Below are positions 33,758 through 45,895 of a DNA stretch of 64,000 nucleotides, piece by piece; position 1 is the first letter of the stretch, and every line of letters begins with the position of its first letter. Made by a program: the position numbers and the translations under genes. Under the pieces are notes generated by a model, which did not search any database, had not been told where the DNA came from, and saw nothing but the letters and a program-made list of their open reading frames with translations. Origin of the DNA: Valencia hispanica. Its lineage: Eukaryota > Chordata > Actinopteri > Cyprinodontiformes > Valenciidae. Location: assembly GCA_963556495.2 (NCBI GenBank), contig OY747713.1, forward strand, positions 43,975,461-44,039,460. The letters are read 5' to 3'.

Positions 33758-34662
33758 TTACTTTTGGACCTAAAGAGGAACGATCAAGAGTCAGCACACA
33801 ACTTCAGTTAATACAGCTAGAAACTACTGATCAGGCACGGAATTTAGGTGTAATAATGGACTCAGACCTGAACCTCCAGGGTCACATAAAGGCAATAATA
33901 AGGTCAGCCTTCTATCACCTGAAGAACATCTCTAGGATTAAAGGTATGATGTCGCAACAGGACCTCGAAAAACTCATCCATGCGTTTATCTTTAGTCGGA
34001 TTGATTACTGCAACAGCGTCTTCGCAGGTCTGCCTAAAAAGTCAATAAGACAGCTGCAGCTGATCCAGAATGCTGCTGCTCGTGTCCTCACTAGAACCAG
34101 GAAAGTAGAGCACATCCCCCCAGTTCTAAAGTCCTTTTACTGGCTCCCTGTAGCTCAGAGAATAGACTTCAAAATACTTTTACTAGTTTATAAATCATTG
34201 AATGGCTTAGCACCAAAGTATATTAAAGATATGCTGTTACTATACCAACCCACCAGACCACTCAGGTGCTCTAATTCCAGTCTACTCAACATCCCTACAA
34301 TTAGAACCAAACATGGAGAAGCAGCTTTCAGTTTCTATGCTCCTCTAATCTGGAACAAACTTCCAGAAAACTGCAAAGCTGCTGAAACACTGAGTTCTTT
34401 TAAATCACAACTAAAACCGTATCTGTTTAGAGCTGCATTTGAGTAATGTTTTCATATATCATGTTTTGTTTATGCTTCTTGCTATTTAATGCCTTGAAGT
34501 ATCTGTGTGTGCTTCTTCCTTTATTGCTATTTTGACTTTATATGCTTTGTGTTTTAATGCTGTTTTTATTTTACCCCTAATCATGTAAAGCACCTTGAAT
34601 CACCTTGTTGCTGAAAGTGTGCTATACAAATAAAATTGCCTTGCCTTACCTTACCTTGATAG
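33758..34662 (+). mobile_element. L2-type LINE, 3' fragment with RT C-terminus
   Basis: An uninterrupted 196-codon frame (33856-34446) encodes the C-terminal region of an L2-type ORF2: MDSDLNLQGHIKAIIRSAFY, FSRIDYCNSVFAGLPKKSIR, AARVLTRTRKVEHIPPVLKS and WNKLPENCKAAETLSSFKSQ. Tail: TGTGCTATACAAATAAAATT, GCCTTGCCTTACC repeats. Better preserved than the copy at 18370-19297. Confidence 0.85.
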
Positions 34663-34665
34663 GAC

Positions 34666-35330
34666 CAATTACTTTGAAACAGCTGTTTTTTTTCTCTCAA
34701 GATGTAATGATTCAAAAATCAAACTCTGATGACATTCCAATTATTTATGCTTTTTCCACAGGTCAGACATTGCCACAGATGTGAGGGTGACTATTTCCAT
34801 GATAAATAAATAATATATATGGGTGTGTGATATAACCCAATAGCATTATATAAATAAAGCTTCATAATTTTTCTAAACATTTGAGTATTTGCTTTCAATA
34901 AGCTTATGCTTTTGTGACATGTCATGCCTAGTACTGATCCAGTAAATTCAGTAAATTTTCTAGTAACTTTGCTGCTATATTCAAGCTGCTGCTACATTTT
35001 TTTTATCACCTTACACCATCTGCCACTTTATACATTCATTCTTATTGCGTACTTTTATTTCAGGTTTTACGCTGCTTATTGTTGGTTTACATTTGTGTAC
35101 TTAGTATCTTGTTCATGTATTACTTTTATTTTACTTTCTCCCTGTGTTTTGCTACTGTTGCACAGCAATTTCCTTTGGGATAAATAGTTTTTTTTGAATC
35201 TGGATTCTGATTTATTCTACTGAAGGTTATCATTTTCTTTTTGAAGTAATCCAGAGATATTTCAATAAATACTGTAAGGTTCTATATTTACACATTTATG
35301 CAATAAAAAAACAAATTACATTAGAAAACA
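34666..35330. other. no recognisable gene
   Basis: AT-rich. A splice-acceptor-like TTTTTCCACAG near 34762 precedes a short open stretch. 34920-35210 ends TAAATAGTTTTTTTTGAATC and TGGATTCTGATT, like a LINE or SINE tail, but I cannot name it. Confidence 0.35.
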
Positions 35331-35332
35331 AA

Positions 35333-35645
35333 CTTTATTGAATCAAAAATACAAATAAGTTACACAGCACTCAAGACTATTTACAAATATCAAGTGTAAA
35401 ATCTGCTACACCCTGTGAGAAATAAACCCCTTATACTTTCCATGAGGATCTGGAAAGCGGTCACGGATTGTCCACACACAGCAGCTGGGGATGATAACCC
35501 TGTGACCAGCACCCAGAGCCCCGAACTGCCAACCAACAAACTGTCGATATGCTGCATGGCGAAACTGTCTGTTGTCTTCTCCAGGATTATATTTTGGTTT
35601 TACCAGTTCGCACTCCATGTTGCTTACGCTACTTTGCTGCTTCAA
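35333..35645 (-). CDS. P2X7-like C-terminal domain exon
   Basis: The minus-strand frame (stop at 35406) reads [51 protein letters not shown] and YKGF. The motif series YRQFVxWQ..LG.G.RxxIPSCCVWxIRDxFPDP is, as I recall, the end of the cysteine-rich P2X7 C-terminal-type domain found in many fish proteins. An AATAAA at 35333-35338 (minus) fits a 3' end. I found neither the N-terminal cysteine-rich half nor a clear splice acceptor; an in-frame ATG follows GC-rich sequence. It may be an isolated terminal exon or a retrocopy. The first-exon fragment at 13549 is on the other strand and cannot belong to the same gene. Confidence 0.55.
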
Positions 35646-38373
35646 ATCGCGTCAGCTGATTATCGTTGGCAGTTGTTACGCCAGTAGCGCAGCCGAAGGA
35701 GGGAGGAGGGCATTGGAGGCGGGGCTTGAGTGCATCGGAGAGGGAGGGGGAGTGATGTGAAGCTTGTTTGGATAAAAATTTTCAAGCTAAATCGGCTCTC
35801 CTCTCAGACTTACCTACTGCAGCTTTAATACACCCTGTACTCACTAACCAGGTGCTGACAGCACATTGAAGAGGCTTCGGAGCCTGACTGTGACCCGGTG
35901 TCATGTCAACCACCTGTGCAGAAGTGCCGCATGCTGCAAGATTTCCTCCCGCTAAAGAGACAGCTTGCGGGTCAGAAAACATCTCGTTCAGAGAGTCTTT
36001 CCGACCTCTGATCACTTCAATTTGAGAAATGTTTCCTGATTTCAAAACTTTGGGAGCAGTGGTGCTTGCATATCCAGTCTCCAGTTGGACAGCTAAAGGT
36101 GAATTCAGCCTGTAGAACTTTTGTGTTCTATATCCACTAGGAATCAGTATAAGGTCTTGTGTATAGACACAGAAGGAAGCTGACATATGACTGTCTTCTG
36201 CTGAGAAAATAGAGTTTATGCTGCCTACTTATCCAAGTTCAACACCAAATTCAACCTTCTGTAACTATTTATGTGGCCCTCTAGACTCTATAAGGCCACA
36301 TAAATAGCACCTTCAAGATAACAGTTGTGTGCTAAAAAATTATTTAATCAAATTGCAGTTTGAATTTGTATAGTGCCAAATTACATCAATGTGAAAACAT
36401 GTTGAATATTATTTAATTTTAAGAAGTGCTCACTGAATGTAGAGACAACTATTTATTAATATCTTTGTTAATAGGTAGTTTTATCAATACAATCTGCCAC
36501 AGCCAGTCCAATGAGGACATTGGTGTGCTTGATGTAGCCCGAAATGAAAATGAGTTTGACACCCCTGCTCTAGAGTAACATTTAAACCCCCATGATAAGT
36601 CATCTGTCTGTGGCAAAAGTCTGAAACTTAATGACAATAACCTCTGCAAAGATCCCACTAAAACATTTGATTATAGAACAAGTGGGTGCGCATCAAGCAA
36701 ATGCACCATTACAATACTTATACAGTTGGCAACTAGTGATTACATCCTTCACTCTGTTGAGGCTATGGCCTTTACTGAATGAACTGGATCTCCCAGCATC
36801 CTTTCACTGAACGAACTGCATCTCCCAGCATCCTTTCACTGAACGAACTGCATCTCCCAGCATCCGTTGCGCTGCCCTCAACCCATTCTCATTGGTCAGT
36901 GGCCAGTGATGACATCACAGAGTTGATAAAAGCAGCGCGAATATTGAAATCTTGGTCTTTAGGTTCCCCAGCGGTGCCTGCAAGGAGATGCTTTAATCCA
37001 CTGCTAGCATTTTCCATTTTTTTCGTTCAAACCTGCTGGACCAGGAAGAACTTCCCTTTTAAACTTCGAAGTGAATCGACCGAGCAAACAGACTCCCCAT
37101 TGGCGTAACCAGGGAGTCAGCTGGCCATCTGAGCTCTATTGAAACAGGCCTCAGAGGCTAAAGGTGGACGTCTGCTTTTTCTGACCTCGGTTTTGCGCAA
37201 ACCGCTCCTTTAAACTGGACACTTTCTACGTTCTTCGTCGTGGACTGTGGAGACCTGTCCCACCAAGTAGGATTAAACTGATTTATTTCTCTCGGTCTGG
37301 GTAGAGGAGAAGGTCTTGACGGTTAATATCCGTTTTCTGTTGGTTAAAATAAGTCTGTCAACTTGTTAACCACTGTTATTCTTGGTCGTCTGTCGCTGTA
37401 CACCGACCCTGAATGTGCATGCTTTTTGTGTTTTATTATTTGACTTTGGTTGCAACCAGAAGCAGTATATTATATTGTATTATTTCCTTGTTGTTTATTG
37501 TCCGCTGCGGTCGGCGCGTGTCTGTTTAGACAGGTTGCGTGGCATCAATTGATCCCCTCTCTCCGTCGCCCCCGTTTCCTTTGTCCAAGCCACCATTGCT
37601 AATGAAACTAGCCTTTGTTGAATCGCCACGCGGTCTTCCTTTGTCTTTCTTTGTGAACCGATTGCGCCAATTGATAAGGCTTGAGTTATTTATCGCATTG
37701 AGGGGGTGAGCTGAACCCCCCCCCCTCTCATTCGCTCGCTGTCTCCCACACACACACAGCCGCACACACACGCCCCCTTCCCTCGACGTTATCTTTGTTC
37801 TTTATTTTTGCATGCGTTAGAATAGATGGAAATTATGAATGAAATGTAATCTGTAAGGTTGACCTATTCCATTAATAAATTCCCTTAAGTAATGAGAAGT
37901 TTCCTGTGCTATTTCAGTGTGTGCTGTGAAGTTTGTTTTAACCCCACGGACGAACTCTACGCCTTTTCAGAGAGACTGACAGTCTGGTTTAATTAAAATT
38001 ATCTCATTTATGAGATTGGTGCCCCTATATCTTTAATAAACAGGTTAAACTCGAACGTCATCAATAATTATATTAATATTAAATTATTGATTATAATTAT
38101 TGATGCTCAGAAAACCATACAACTTTTTATTATTAGTAGTTACAACAACTCCAAGAAAGGAATGAATAGTCAGTATGTCACAAATGTTTTATAATTGTAT
38201 TTCCATTGCAATTATATTAATTAATTTTCAATGGACATATATGCAGCTGAAACAGGGCAGACGTCAGCAAGCAGTGGATAACAGTACTTTTGGACCTTAT
38301 TAGGATGATGTCCGGTTCGCTATCGGGCTATCAGAGGCAACAGGCTCCGAACACTCTGAAACTGAACTCATGC
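35646..38373. other. intergenic, repeat-like, unassigned
   Basis: 36528-36575 carries AAAATGAGTTTGACACCCCT, a terminal sequence typical of hAT-type elements, but no partner end was found. 36880-37800 contains a TATA-like TTGATAAAAGCAGCG and GC-rich text that looks like LTR or leader sequence, ending in (CA)n and C-rich tracts near 37720-37775. No coding sequence recognised. Confidence 0.35.
36775..36866. repeat. 32 bp tandem repeat, 3 copies
   Basis: ACTGAACGAACTGCATCTCC followed by CAGCATCCTTTC repeats three times (first copy with ACTGAATGAACTGG). Confidence 0.9.
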
Positions 38374-38870
38374 TGTTAGAATAGAAACATTGATTGCTAA
38401 ACACTAATAACTGGTGCAGTAGAAAGGTTGTGTGGTGGAAAATTGTTATGCAATCAGGAATTAAGTGTATATTCTCTGTTAAGTGAATGCATCTAAGGAA
38501 ATTACAAACTTATTGTTCCAGCTTAATGTTATGAGAAAGATATATGTGTCAGGTCACCAGAGAGACAGACGCTGGGGCAGTAAGATAACAGTCTGGCCTT
38601 CGGATGAGCTGCTTTATGCGTTGATATAAGACTCGCATGAAGCAGTGCTCTGGAGGTGGGGCGTGAACGTTGGAGAAGACATCTACAGAGATAAACGATT
38701 GCTGAATACTATTTAAGCGGTTAGTTAGAACGGTTGGTTAGGATGATGCACGAGTAACTCTGTCCCCTCCGTGTCTGGTCAGACATGTTTGAATTAAATA
38801 CTTAAACGCCTTCTTGGACTCAAGTCTTCTTTATAATGGACACCCTGAGATACTATTTTTTGCCATTACA
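38374..38870 (+). mobile_element. retroviral-type LTR
   Basis: About 497 bp, starting TGTTAGAATAG and ending GCCATTACA. Two nt after the end lies a tRNA-Lys-type primer-binding site. It shares internal text (GTGTCAGGTCACCAGAGAGA; CTGGTCAGACATGTTTGAAT) with the solo LTR at 50395-50824, so the two belong to one family or related families. TATTTAAGCGG near 38711 may be the TATA region. Confidence 0.7.
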
Positions 38871-38872
38871 CT

Positions 38873-38890
38873 TGGCGCCCAACGCAGCCT
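38873..38890 (+). other. tRNA-Lys-type primer-binding site
   Basis: TGGCGCCCAACG directly downstream of the LTR matches the first 12 nt of the primer-binding site complementary to tRNA-Lys used by several retroviruses; the remainder (CAGCCT) diverges. It marks the LTR as a 5' LTR; internal genes are absent, lost within about 80 nt. Confidence 0.7.
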
Positions 38891-41345
38891 CAGCGAGGGA
38901 TGTGGGTATGAAGTGGTTTTTGGTTCACTGTGTCCCTCCATGTTGGCCAACATGCTATATTAAATTCTAACGAACACCTGAAGTGCTCGATTTCATTTTT
39001 GCTTAAGAAGCTATGTTTAGCTATAATATTAATTTTTTTTACTTTTATATTTTGAGTAGTTTTGAAACCAGTACTTTTTTACTTTTACTCAAGTAAAAAA
39101 TTTTATCGATGCTTTGCTTTCTACAGAAGTAAACCCTGTTATCAATACTTCTACTTCAGTAATAAATACCAATAATTTTGACACGTCTGAGCATATGTGT
39201 GAGTTATATATTGTATCCCAGAATTGTGACAGTGCCCTGGAATTTCTCCACATCTTAGGAAACTATAACAGCCTGGCTTAGCTGAAGCTCATTTTTTTTT
39301 GTTTGCTACAAGGTCAAATGTCGAAGGTTAGGCTGGAAAAAATTTTTTTTCAAAAAGACTCAATATCTCTATGGCGTTGAAAACTAGGGCAATTAAGCAA
39401 AAGTGGGATGGCGTATGATAGTAATTTTAAATATTGGAAAAATGCTACTTTTTTTATTTCCTATCAAAGAAGAGTTGGTGCTTGCTCTTTAACATTTACT
39501 ATCTGTTTGTGCCTCCCATTGTGTTTATTTGTTCATTTGGATTTGAGAGCCTAACTGGATTTATGATGCTCTGTGGAGTGTATCTGCTCCATCATAATGA
39601 CTGATTTCCACCCTCAATGCTGGTTGGACCCAGTTTTCTCCCACAGTCCATCTGCCCCCGTTAGCCTCTCCAGAAGCCAATATAATCTCACCAATCCCAC
39701 AGCCTCTCCCTATGATTACTGCTTCTGTGGCAGCTCTGCTCTCACATTTAGAGCTGCACAGGGGTTTTTGACAAAGCTGATTCCTGTCACATCTTTTTGC
39801 CCTACCACTGCTTGTTGAGGTAATTAAGTCACTAGTTAGCTAAGGTCAAGGGGCTCTGCAGCTTCTGGCATGCTGGAATAAATTCATCCGAAGGCCCTGC
39901 AGTTTATAGCATTATAGCTTTGTTGGCATTTTATGTAAGTAGCATATGTTTTTTTACTTAACAGGCAGTAAGTAACAGTTGTAGTTCATGAAACATGATT
40001 TAAAAATTCTTAAAGTTGGAACAAACTTTTTGGGCTCTTTGACGGTCAATAAAAAAATGTTGAGGGTAGTCCTCATCATAGTCATTGGACATTGGTGACA
40101 TAACTTCAGTAAACCACAGCTTCTACAAGAAGTTACAGACATGAGGCACAGAGCTTCTTCATACTGTCTGAAAAACTTTTTACTTTCTGCATTTTGCTTA
40201 TTTACTCTTGCCTTATGATTATTAGTCTGTTTATATATTATTGTACTAGATGTTTCCATCCATTTTAATTTATTTAATGTTTTGGCACTTGAGGCCTTTT
40301 TTTGCTAGGGGCTTGAAAGGAAATGGGGAGTGAGAGTGAGTGAGCATATGGGGCGACCACTCTTGCGCTATGCCACGTGACGCCCATATCCATTCATTAA
40401 TTAAATGTTGATGCTCCTGAATGAAAATAGCCTGGGCTAATTTAAAAGCAAGTCCAAATCTCTGCCTCCCCTTCCTTCTCCTCCATAGGGACAGGTCTCC
40501 CAGCCAGAGAGCCTTCCTGCTGATGGCTGCTACCACATTTTTATTTAAACATTTCATTTATATTATTTACCAAGGCAATCTTTAGTTGACAGTGTAGCTC
40601 TACACCTCCCAGAACTCTAAACTCTCCCTTACAAAGAAGCTCTTTCTAGATAACCTCTGACTGTTACCCACAACAAGTTGACACACTGCTTGTTTAGCTG
40701 ATTTTTGACTTTGTGTGGAAGAAGAAAATAGGTTTGGGAGGAGAAAGGGCTTTTTTATATTGCTTCTAATTTTATACATATTTTATATCTTATTCTAGAA
40801 CTGCTCAAGGTGGCAGCATGTTGGAGTAGATCTGTTACTTTCATTGTAATTATTATTTTTTTATTACTTCTTGTTTAGCTGAAACATTGCATTTGTTGGA
40901 ACATTTTATCTGACTTTGAATGCTGTGCAACTGGAAGGATTATTGCTGGTACTTTTGTACTCTTAGATATTTGTTATGATGCATCACCAGGGCAACACCT
41001 TTGTTTGTTTGTTTTTACCACCAGGAGCATGTGATTAACATCTCAAACAACACCTCAACTACAGTCCCAAATCCCAGAGAGACAAAAGTCACAGTTTTTT
41101 CTGTATTAGAATACTGATGGGTAAAACAGAGCGCACACAGAATTTAACACAGAGACACCAGACTGTCTGAATGTAGCCCTGAGAGAAGCCATGAGCTCCT
41201 GTTACCACCCAGAAAATTTCTGAATCAGTTCAAATAAATTAAATTCCTTTGACTCATTAGGTTTGGACCAAGTTTATTTGAATGTATAGAGTATCTGCAT
41301 AACTCTCCCTCTTAATGCACGTTTCTTCTTTCTCTATAATTTCAA
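38891..41345. other. intergenic, possible conserved noncoding blocks
   Basis: No coding sequence recognised. 39600-39930 and 40290-40560 have balanced composition and homeodomain-like TAAT sites (CATTCATTAATTAAATG near 40392) unlike the surrounding AT-rich repeats, as regulatory DNA often does. Inference from composition only. Confidence 0.3.
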
Positions 41346-41353
41346 CTAAGATA

Positions 41354-41713
41354 CACTGAGGCAAAAAAGTATTTGGCAGCCACCGATTATGCAACTTGTC
41401 TCACTTAAAAAGATAAGATAGGTCTGTAATTTTCATCATAGGTACGCTTCCTTTAACTGTAAGAGATAGAATTTTGAAAGAAAAAACTCCAGGAAATCAC
41501 ATTATGATTTTTAAAGAATTTATTTGTATAATGGTGCAGAAAATAAGTAACAAAAGTTCCCCTCATTGCTTTGTAATGCAACTTTGGTTGGCAATGACAG
41601 AGGCCAAATGTTTCCCAGAAGTCCTCACCAGGTTTGGACACACTGTTGCTGGTATTTTGGCCAGTTCTTCCATGCAAGTCTTCTCTAGAGCTGTGATGTT
41701 TTGGGGCTGTCGC
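41354..41713 (-). mobile_element. Tc1-like fragment, part 1
   Basis: Begins TA then CACTGAGGCAAAAAAGTATT (TIR-like) and runs into transposase sequence read on the minus strand (CACCAGGTTTGGACACACTG, TTTTGGCCAGTTCTTCCATG). It is interrupted at the GGGCAAC site by the element at 41722-42810 and resumes at 42819. Confidence 0.75.
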
Positions 41714-41721
41714 TGGGCAAC

Positions 41722-42810
41722 GAGATCCGGGGCTAAAGCTTATTTTGGGGGGGGGGGGGGGGGATTGGCAGCTTTTATTTAACCCCTTAGCATTTTTACC
41801 TCCCATTGGCAGTGTGTTAAATATTTCGGGGTCAAAACGGCCCTTTTTGACACTATGTACATATTCATATTGTACATAATTTAAAAAGGGACTGGCTGAG
41901 GTAGGTTCTGGAGTTTTTCCAAACGATCGCTCTGTTCTAGATTGTTGGTCAGAACGTTTATTTTTGTTGACCCACTGTCATGATCCTGCTGTGTATCTGC
42001 TTGTGTATGTGAGTGAGCCATCTTCATTTATAGAAGATCATTGTCGCTCAGCGGGAACTGTGGTTAAGTTGCGCTGATTCAGAGGAAAATGAGCAGACGT
42101 TGCCAAGCAACCGGCTTTGTAAAAATAAGAAGTTACTCACAAACCAGTTATTAACAACAGCAAACAAAAAACACAGCACCAAGCCCTGCTTCTTCTATGT
42201 CGATTCTCTTATTTTTCTGCTGCTTTGATCAGTGATGCTACTCGCTGCTGAAACTGTCCTGACACACTCAGAAAGAAAAATAATGTAATGTCCAACTCAC
42301 CGTTCTTAGCTGCGCCTGCACATCCACAGAGCAATTATCTCAAACAATAACAATCCTTTTAAGTTCAGTTAATGTACTCCAAAAACGTACTTAGTCCGCA
42401 AGTCTTCCTCAATCCAACTCTGCTGGTAAAAACCTTTGTAAATCCCTTTCTTGCATGTATTTCTCCAAATGTTTACATCATGACTACCAGTTAGCATGCT
42501 CTTAATAGCACGCTTCTTCTTCTTCTTGATAATTATTATCGGCTGGCAAACAACGAATTGGTGCTTTACTGCCACCAACTGGTAAGAAGTGTGGACCAGA
42601 ATGTCATTTCAGGGTCATATTCTAGTATTCAACTATGTGTGATAATTATTCCTTTCGGCAACACTTCCTAAACAAAATACAACATAGAGGAAGCTGTGAA
42701 GCTTTGCACCCTCTGTTGGTTGTCTTGGGGCAATACATTTGCATGAGGCATTGTAATCTGTCATCGCCTGTTCACGGATCGGGCCCGGCCAGCCCATGGC
42801 CCCGGGCCTG
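41722..42810. mobile_element. hAT-like non-autonomous element
   Basis: 1089 bp bounded by an 8 bp direct repeat TGGGCAAC (41714-41721 and 42811-42818) inside a Tc1 sequence. The ends GAGATCCGGGGC and CAGGCCCGGGGC (inverse of the right end) are an imperfect inverted repeat. An 8 bp duplication is characteristic of hAT transposition. Contains a run of 17 G at 41747-41763 and no coding sequence I recognise. Confidence 0.65.
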
Positions 42811-42818
42811 TGGGCAAC

Positions 42819-43345
42819 ACTGACTCCCTCCACAGATTCTCTGTTGGATTGAAGTCTGGAGATTGGCTAGGCCACTCCAGAACCTTGAAATGCCTTTTCC
42901 TAGCCACTTCTTCATTGCCCAGGCAGTGTATTTGTGATTATTGTCACGCTGGAAGATCTAGCTTTGTCAGCAGAAAAGTCATTTAAATGTGTCCCATAAT
43001 AAATTACTGTCAAATTATATGAAAAAGATTCTGTCAATACAGGTTTTAAATTTAAGCACATTTTGTTCCCTACATCTACCCGCAAATGCTCTTTCGGACT
43101 AAGATCAGGGCTTTATGATGGTCACTCCACAATATAACTAACATGACAGCGTCCTTAGGTCCATTCAAAGAGCTATTTGTGGTTAAGCTTCAACTTCCTT
43201 GCTGATTCCTTGAGACATTCAATATTTCTTTCATTTTTCGACATAATTGCCTTTTCCAGACGATGCCATCTATTCTGTGATTGTTCTTTTGGACGTAGTT
43301 TCTTCAGCAAAACACCTACAAAATATCAGTGGTGGCCATTGGGGC
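42819..43345 (-). mobile_element. Tc1-like fragments, part 2
   Basis: CTCCCTCCACAGATTCTCTG and TTGGATTGAAGTCTGGAGAT continue the Tc1 transposase on the minus strand. After about 42975 another Tc1-type sequence appears (GACGATGCCATCTATTCTGT, CAGCAAAACACCTACAAAAT), so two relatives seem to be joined. Both degenerate. Confidence 0.6.
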
Positions 43346-43821
43346 CAGCAAGGCCTTCTCTTGTGGCCTAAACATACTCATAGAGGTAAATTTATTTTTT
43401 TTGTAAATATTTTTAAATAAAATTATTCTCCCTGGTCTGTTCTCTTTATTTCATATTATATCCACTTGGTTGTGCTGCTTCCACTGTTATATATTATGGT
43501 AGCGTTTTTTTTCCAGTCATATTTCAGCTAGATTGTGTTGTCAGGTTGAATGAATTCTGCCTGAGGCCTTCAGAATCAAAAGAGCAGGCTCCTATGCGCT
43601 CTAAGTGAATGGACACAATTAGTTGCGATAGCCAATCAGCTCTCAAGTCTGCGACACCAAGGCCATATAGCAGGTCTTAAGCTGAAGTTGACATGTACTT
43701 GTCCTGTGATTGGATAACCACTTGTGAGAGCCTGAAAGGCAGCATTTTAGAAAATATCTGAACGAAACCCAAATATTTGTTAGCTACCAACAGCACATCG
43801 GTGTAATTTTTTTAACCCACG

Positions 43822-44070
43822 ATGGCTGAAGGAGGTGACGAGATAGATTTGGTTGCAGATATACTTGCCATGCCATTTTCAAGACGGACCTTTTGAGAAA
43901 CACGACTGGAAAGACATGGCTTTCAGCATTAGCCTCCATGACCATAGAAAATGACTTACTCGTACATCTAAAGCGCACAGATAAACTCTACAACAAAGCT
44001 ATTGAGGTCTTATTGAGAAAAGAAAGAAGGATAAAGAGGCAATATGGAAAAGATCGATGTTGGTGAGTGC
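43822..44070 (+). pseudogene. possible ZMYM1-like hAT transposase N-terminal exon, broken
   Basis: MAEGGDEIDLVADILAMPFS followed by RRTF and a stop. This resembles, from memory, the start of fish hAT transposases annotated as zinc finger MYM-type 1-like. A second frame further on (TIENDLLVHLKRTDKLYNKA, LLRKERRIKRQYGKD) ends at GATGTTG before GTGAGT, a donor. The two frames do not join cleanly; treat as a fragment. Confidence 0.35.
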
Positions 44071-44906
44071 AAGCATTTTATTTGTATTTTTAACGTTATT
44101 GTTGTTTTATTTCGTTAGTAATTAATCAATGGTGACAAAATAAAATGGCAAAAATGCTACAAAATAATTCTGATCCACTGCAATTTATAATGTAAATCTT
44201 TTTTTTACACTTTCTCCAAAACAAATGCAAATACTCTGCTTTACCTTTTTTTATTTTCATTGAATTGTTTGTTTTGTTATCACCTTGTTGGTGTCTTATA
44301 TGAAATGGTGACAATGTGTATTTTATTAAACAAACTCGTTTAAGCTCATATATACTTTGGTGGAGTAAACTCGTGATCTTAATTTCCTACACTTAATTGT
44401 GAATGCGAGCTTATTGATTTTAAATGCTCTGAAGATTAAGTGTCGCTTGACCAGCCTGTGATGTAAGGCTGGGCGATAAACTGAAAATTTACATTTTGCC
44501 CATGTCGGAGATCTTACACTGGCATAGACTACTGCCTTGATTGTAAGGTCGCTCTTTATTGCCATAATTGCTGATATTAAAGCACATGACAACTCAAAAA
44601 CATTCTTAAACAGCACATCCTTATAACAGTTCCACCCCAAACACACTACCATCAATGGTTTGAAATTTTTTTTTTTTGCAAAAATATAGTTAAAAAAAAT
44701 ATTCCCCTCTCCTACAGCATCCATTACAATTACATGCACATTATGCAATTGAGGCGATTATGTTATTTATGGACTTCTAATGACTTTTGGGACAGCCAAT
44801 AGCTACTTTCCATGCTGAGGAGATGGCAACACTGGAAGAGAAAGAAGAGGTAGGGGTACAGCTGGTCAAGGAGGAGAAGCCACTGCCCCACCTAGGGAAA
44901 AACTTA

Positions 44907-45895
44907 AAGACCCACTCCAATCATCTTTTGAACTATTTTAAAGTGTTCTCAGTGGTCTTTAAATTATTATTATGCCGTTTTTAGCCAAAATCCCAAAACC
45001 TGTGCCATTTTCTAGGACATAGCTTCAGAAGAGCGGCAGTAGCTCATTAGCAATTCGCCTCTGTGTTGTAGGCGGAACCGTTGGTGCGGAGGACCCCTCC
45101 ACTCCCCGTTGCTAAGAGTGACATGCAATGGCTTCTGTATGTGCATCCGACCTTGCTTTTGTATAAAATTAAACAAAAATAAAAAGCTTTAAAATAAAGA
45201 CCCTGTAAAACGCATTACTTTATATTATAATCTACATCACTTTAACAAAGTAGCATGCAGCACTGGCTGTTGACCCATAAATAGCTGACGTAATGCTAGC
45301 AAACAAGCGGATGGTTGAATTAGCTCCCGACAGAAAAAAATTAACTTGCCGGTAAAGATCCAGGCTGTCCACTTGATGGTGTCTTGATGGAAGGCACTGC
45401 ACCCGGCTTCAAAAGTAGTTTACTAGCAAAGCCCATTTTTTTCCCCTGCCAGCTGGTGACACAGTCTTCTCTGAAATGTTTACTGCAAACCAAAGTGCAG
45501 TTTTTAATCTTGCTGAGACCAAGAAAGTTAATCCATTTCTCTCTCACTGCAGATGGTTTTGGTAAAGTATGAAAGCTAATAATATCATTCTTCTTAGCAT
45601 TGGAGCCCACTAGGTGTTGATCCGCCATCGTCTTCTCTACTCCTCAGAACCTGAGCAGGTGGGGCCGAGCGGAGCAGGAGGAGGAGCTTGTAACCCGCTC
45701 AGTGCGGTTGCTACGTCACAAAACAGTCTGTTTTAGATGGCCTTTTAGCGTCTACTACTGATTCAGAGCGATTGCAAAGCAGGAATACTCAAAAATGCAA
45801 TTTTGAGCTTAAATCTCCTAAGATCTGGCATCAGAAAAATGCTACAAGAACATGTTAACAACACAAAAAACACGATTTTCATTGGAGTGGGTCTT
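44907..45895 (-). mobile_element. Kolobok-like element (TTAA target, THAP ORF)
   Basis: Inverted ends AGACCCACTCCAAT at left and ATTGGAGTGGGTCT at right, each bordered by TTAA (44903-44906 and 45896-45899). A TTAA duplication plus a THAP-domain gene inside is the hallmark of Kolobok transposons. About 1 kb, so probably non-autonomous. Confidence 0.65.
45341..45628 (-). CDS. THAP-domain protein fragment
   Basis: 95 codons, no stop. ISFHTLPKPSAVREKWINFL, then LVCSKHFREDCVTSWQG and LLLKPGAVPSI follow the THAP consensus (FHxFP, W, CxxHF, L.P.AVPSI). The two N-terminal Cys of the C2CH zinc site are missing (MADQHLVGSNAKKND), so DNA binding is probably lost or the true first exon lies elsewhere. 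In Kolobok elements the THAP domain binds the transposon ends. Located inside the TTAA element at 44907-45895. Confidence 0.65.
   Translation of the reverse strand: MADQHLVGSNAKKNDIISFHTLPKPSAVREKWINFLGLSKIKNCTLVCSKHFREDCVTSWQGKKMGFASKLLLKPGAVPSIKTPSSGQPGSLPAS

Noticed and set aside
35782..36186. 134-codon minus-strand open frame
   Set aside because: No recognised domain, no splice or polyadenylation context.
36926..38110. An LTR or promoter around the TATA-like TTGATAAAAGCAGCG
   Set aside because: Suggestive composition, but no paired ends, primer site or coding sequence to support it.
44326..44748. 140-codon minus-strand open frame
   Set aside because: Runs across the border of a hAT-like element; no domain.
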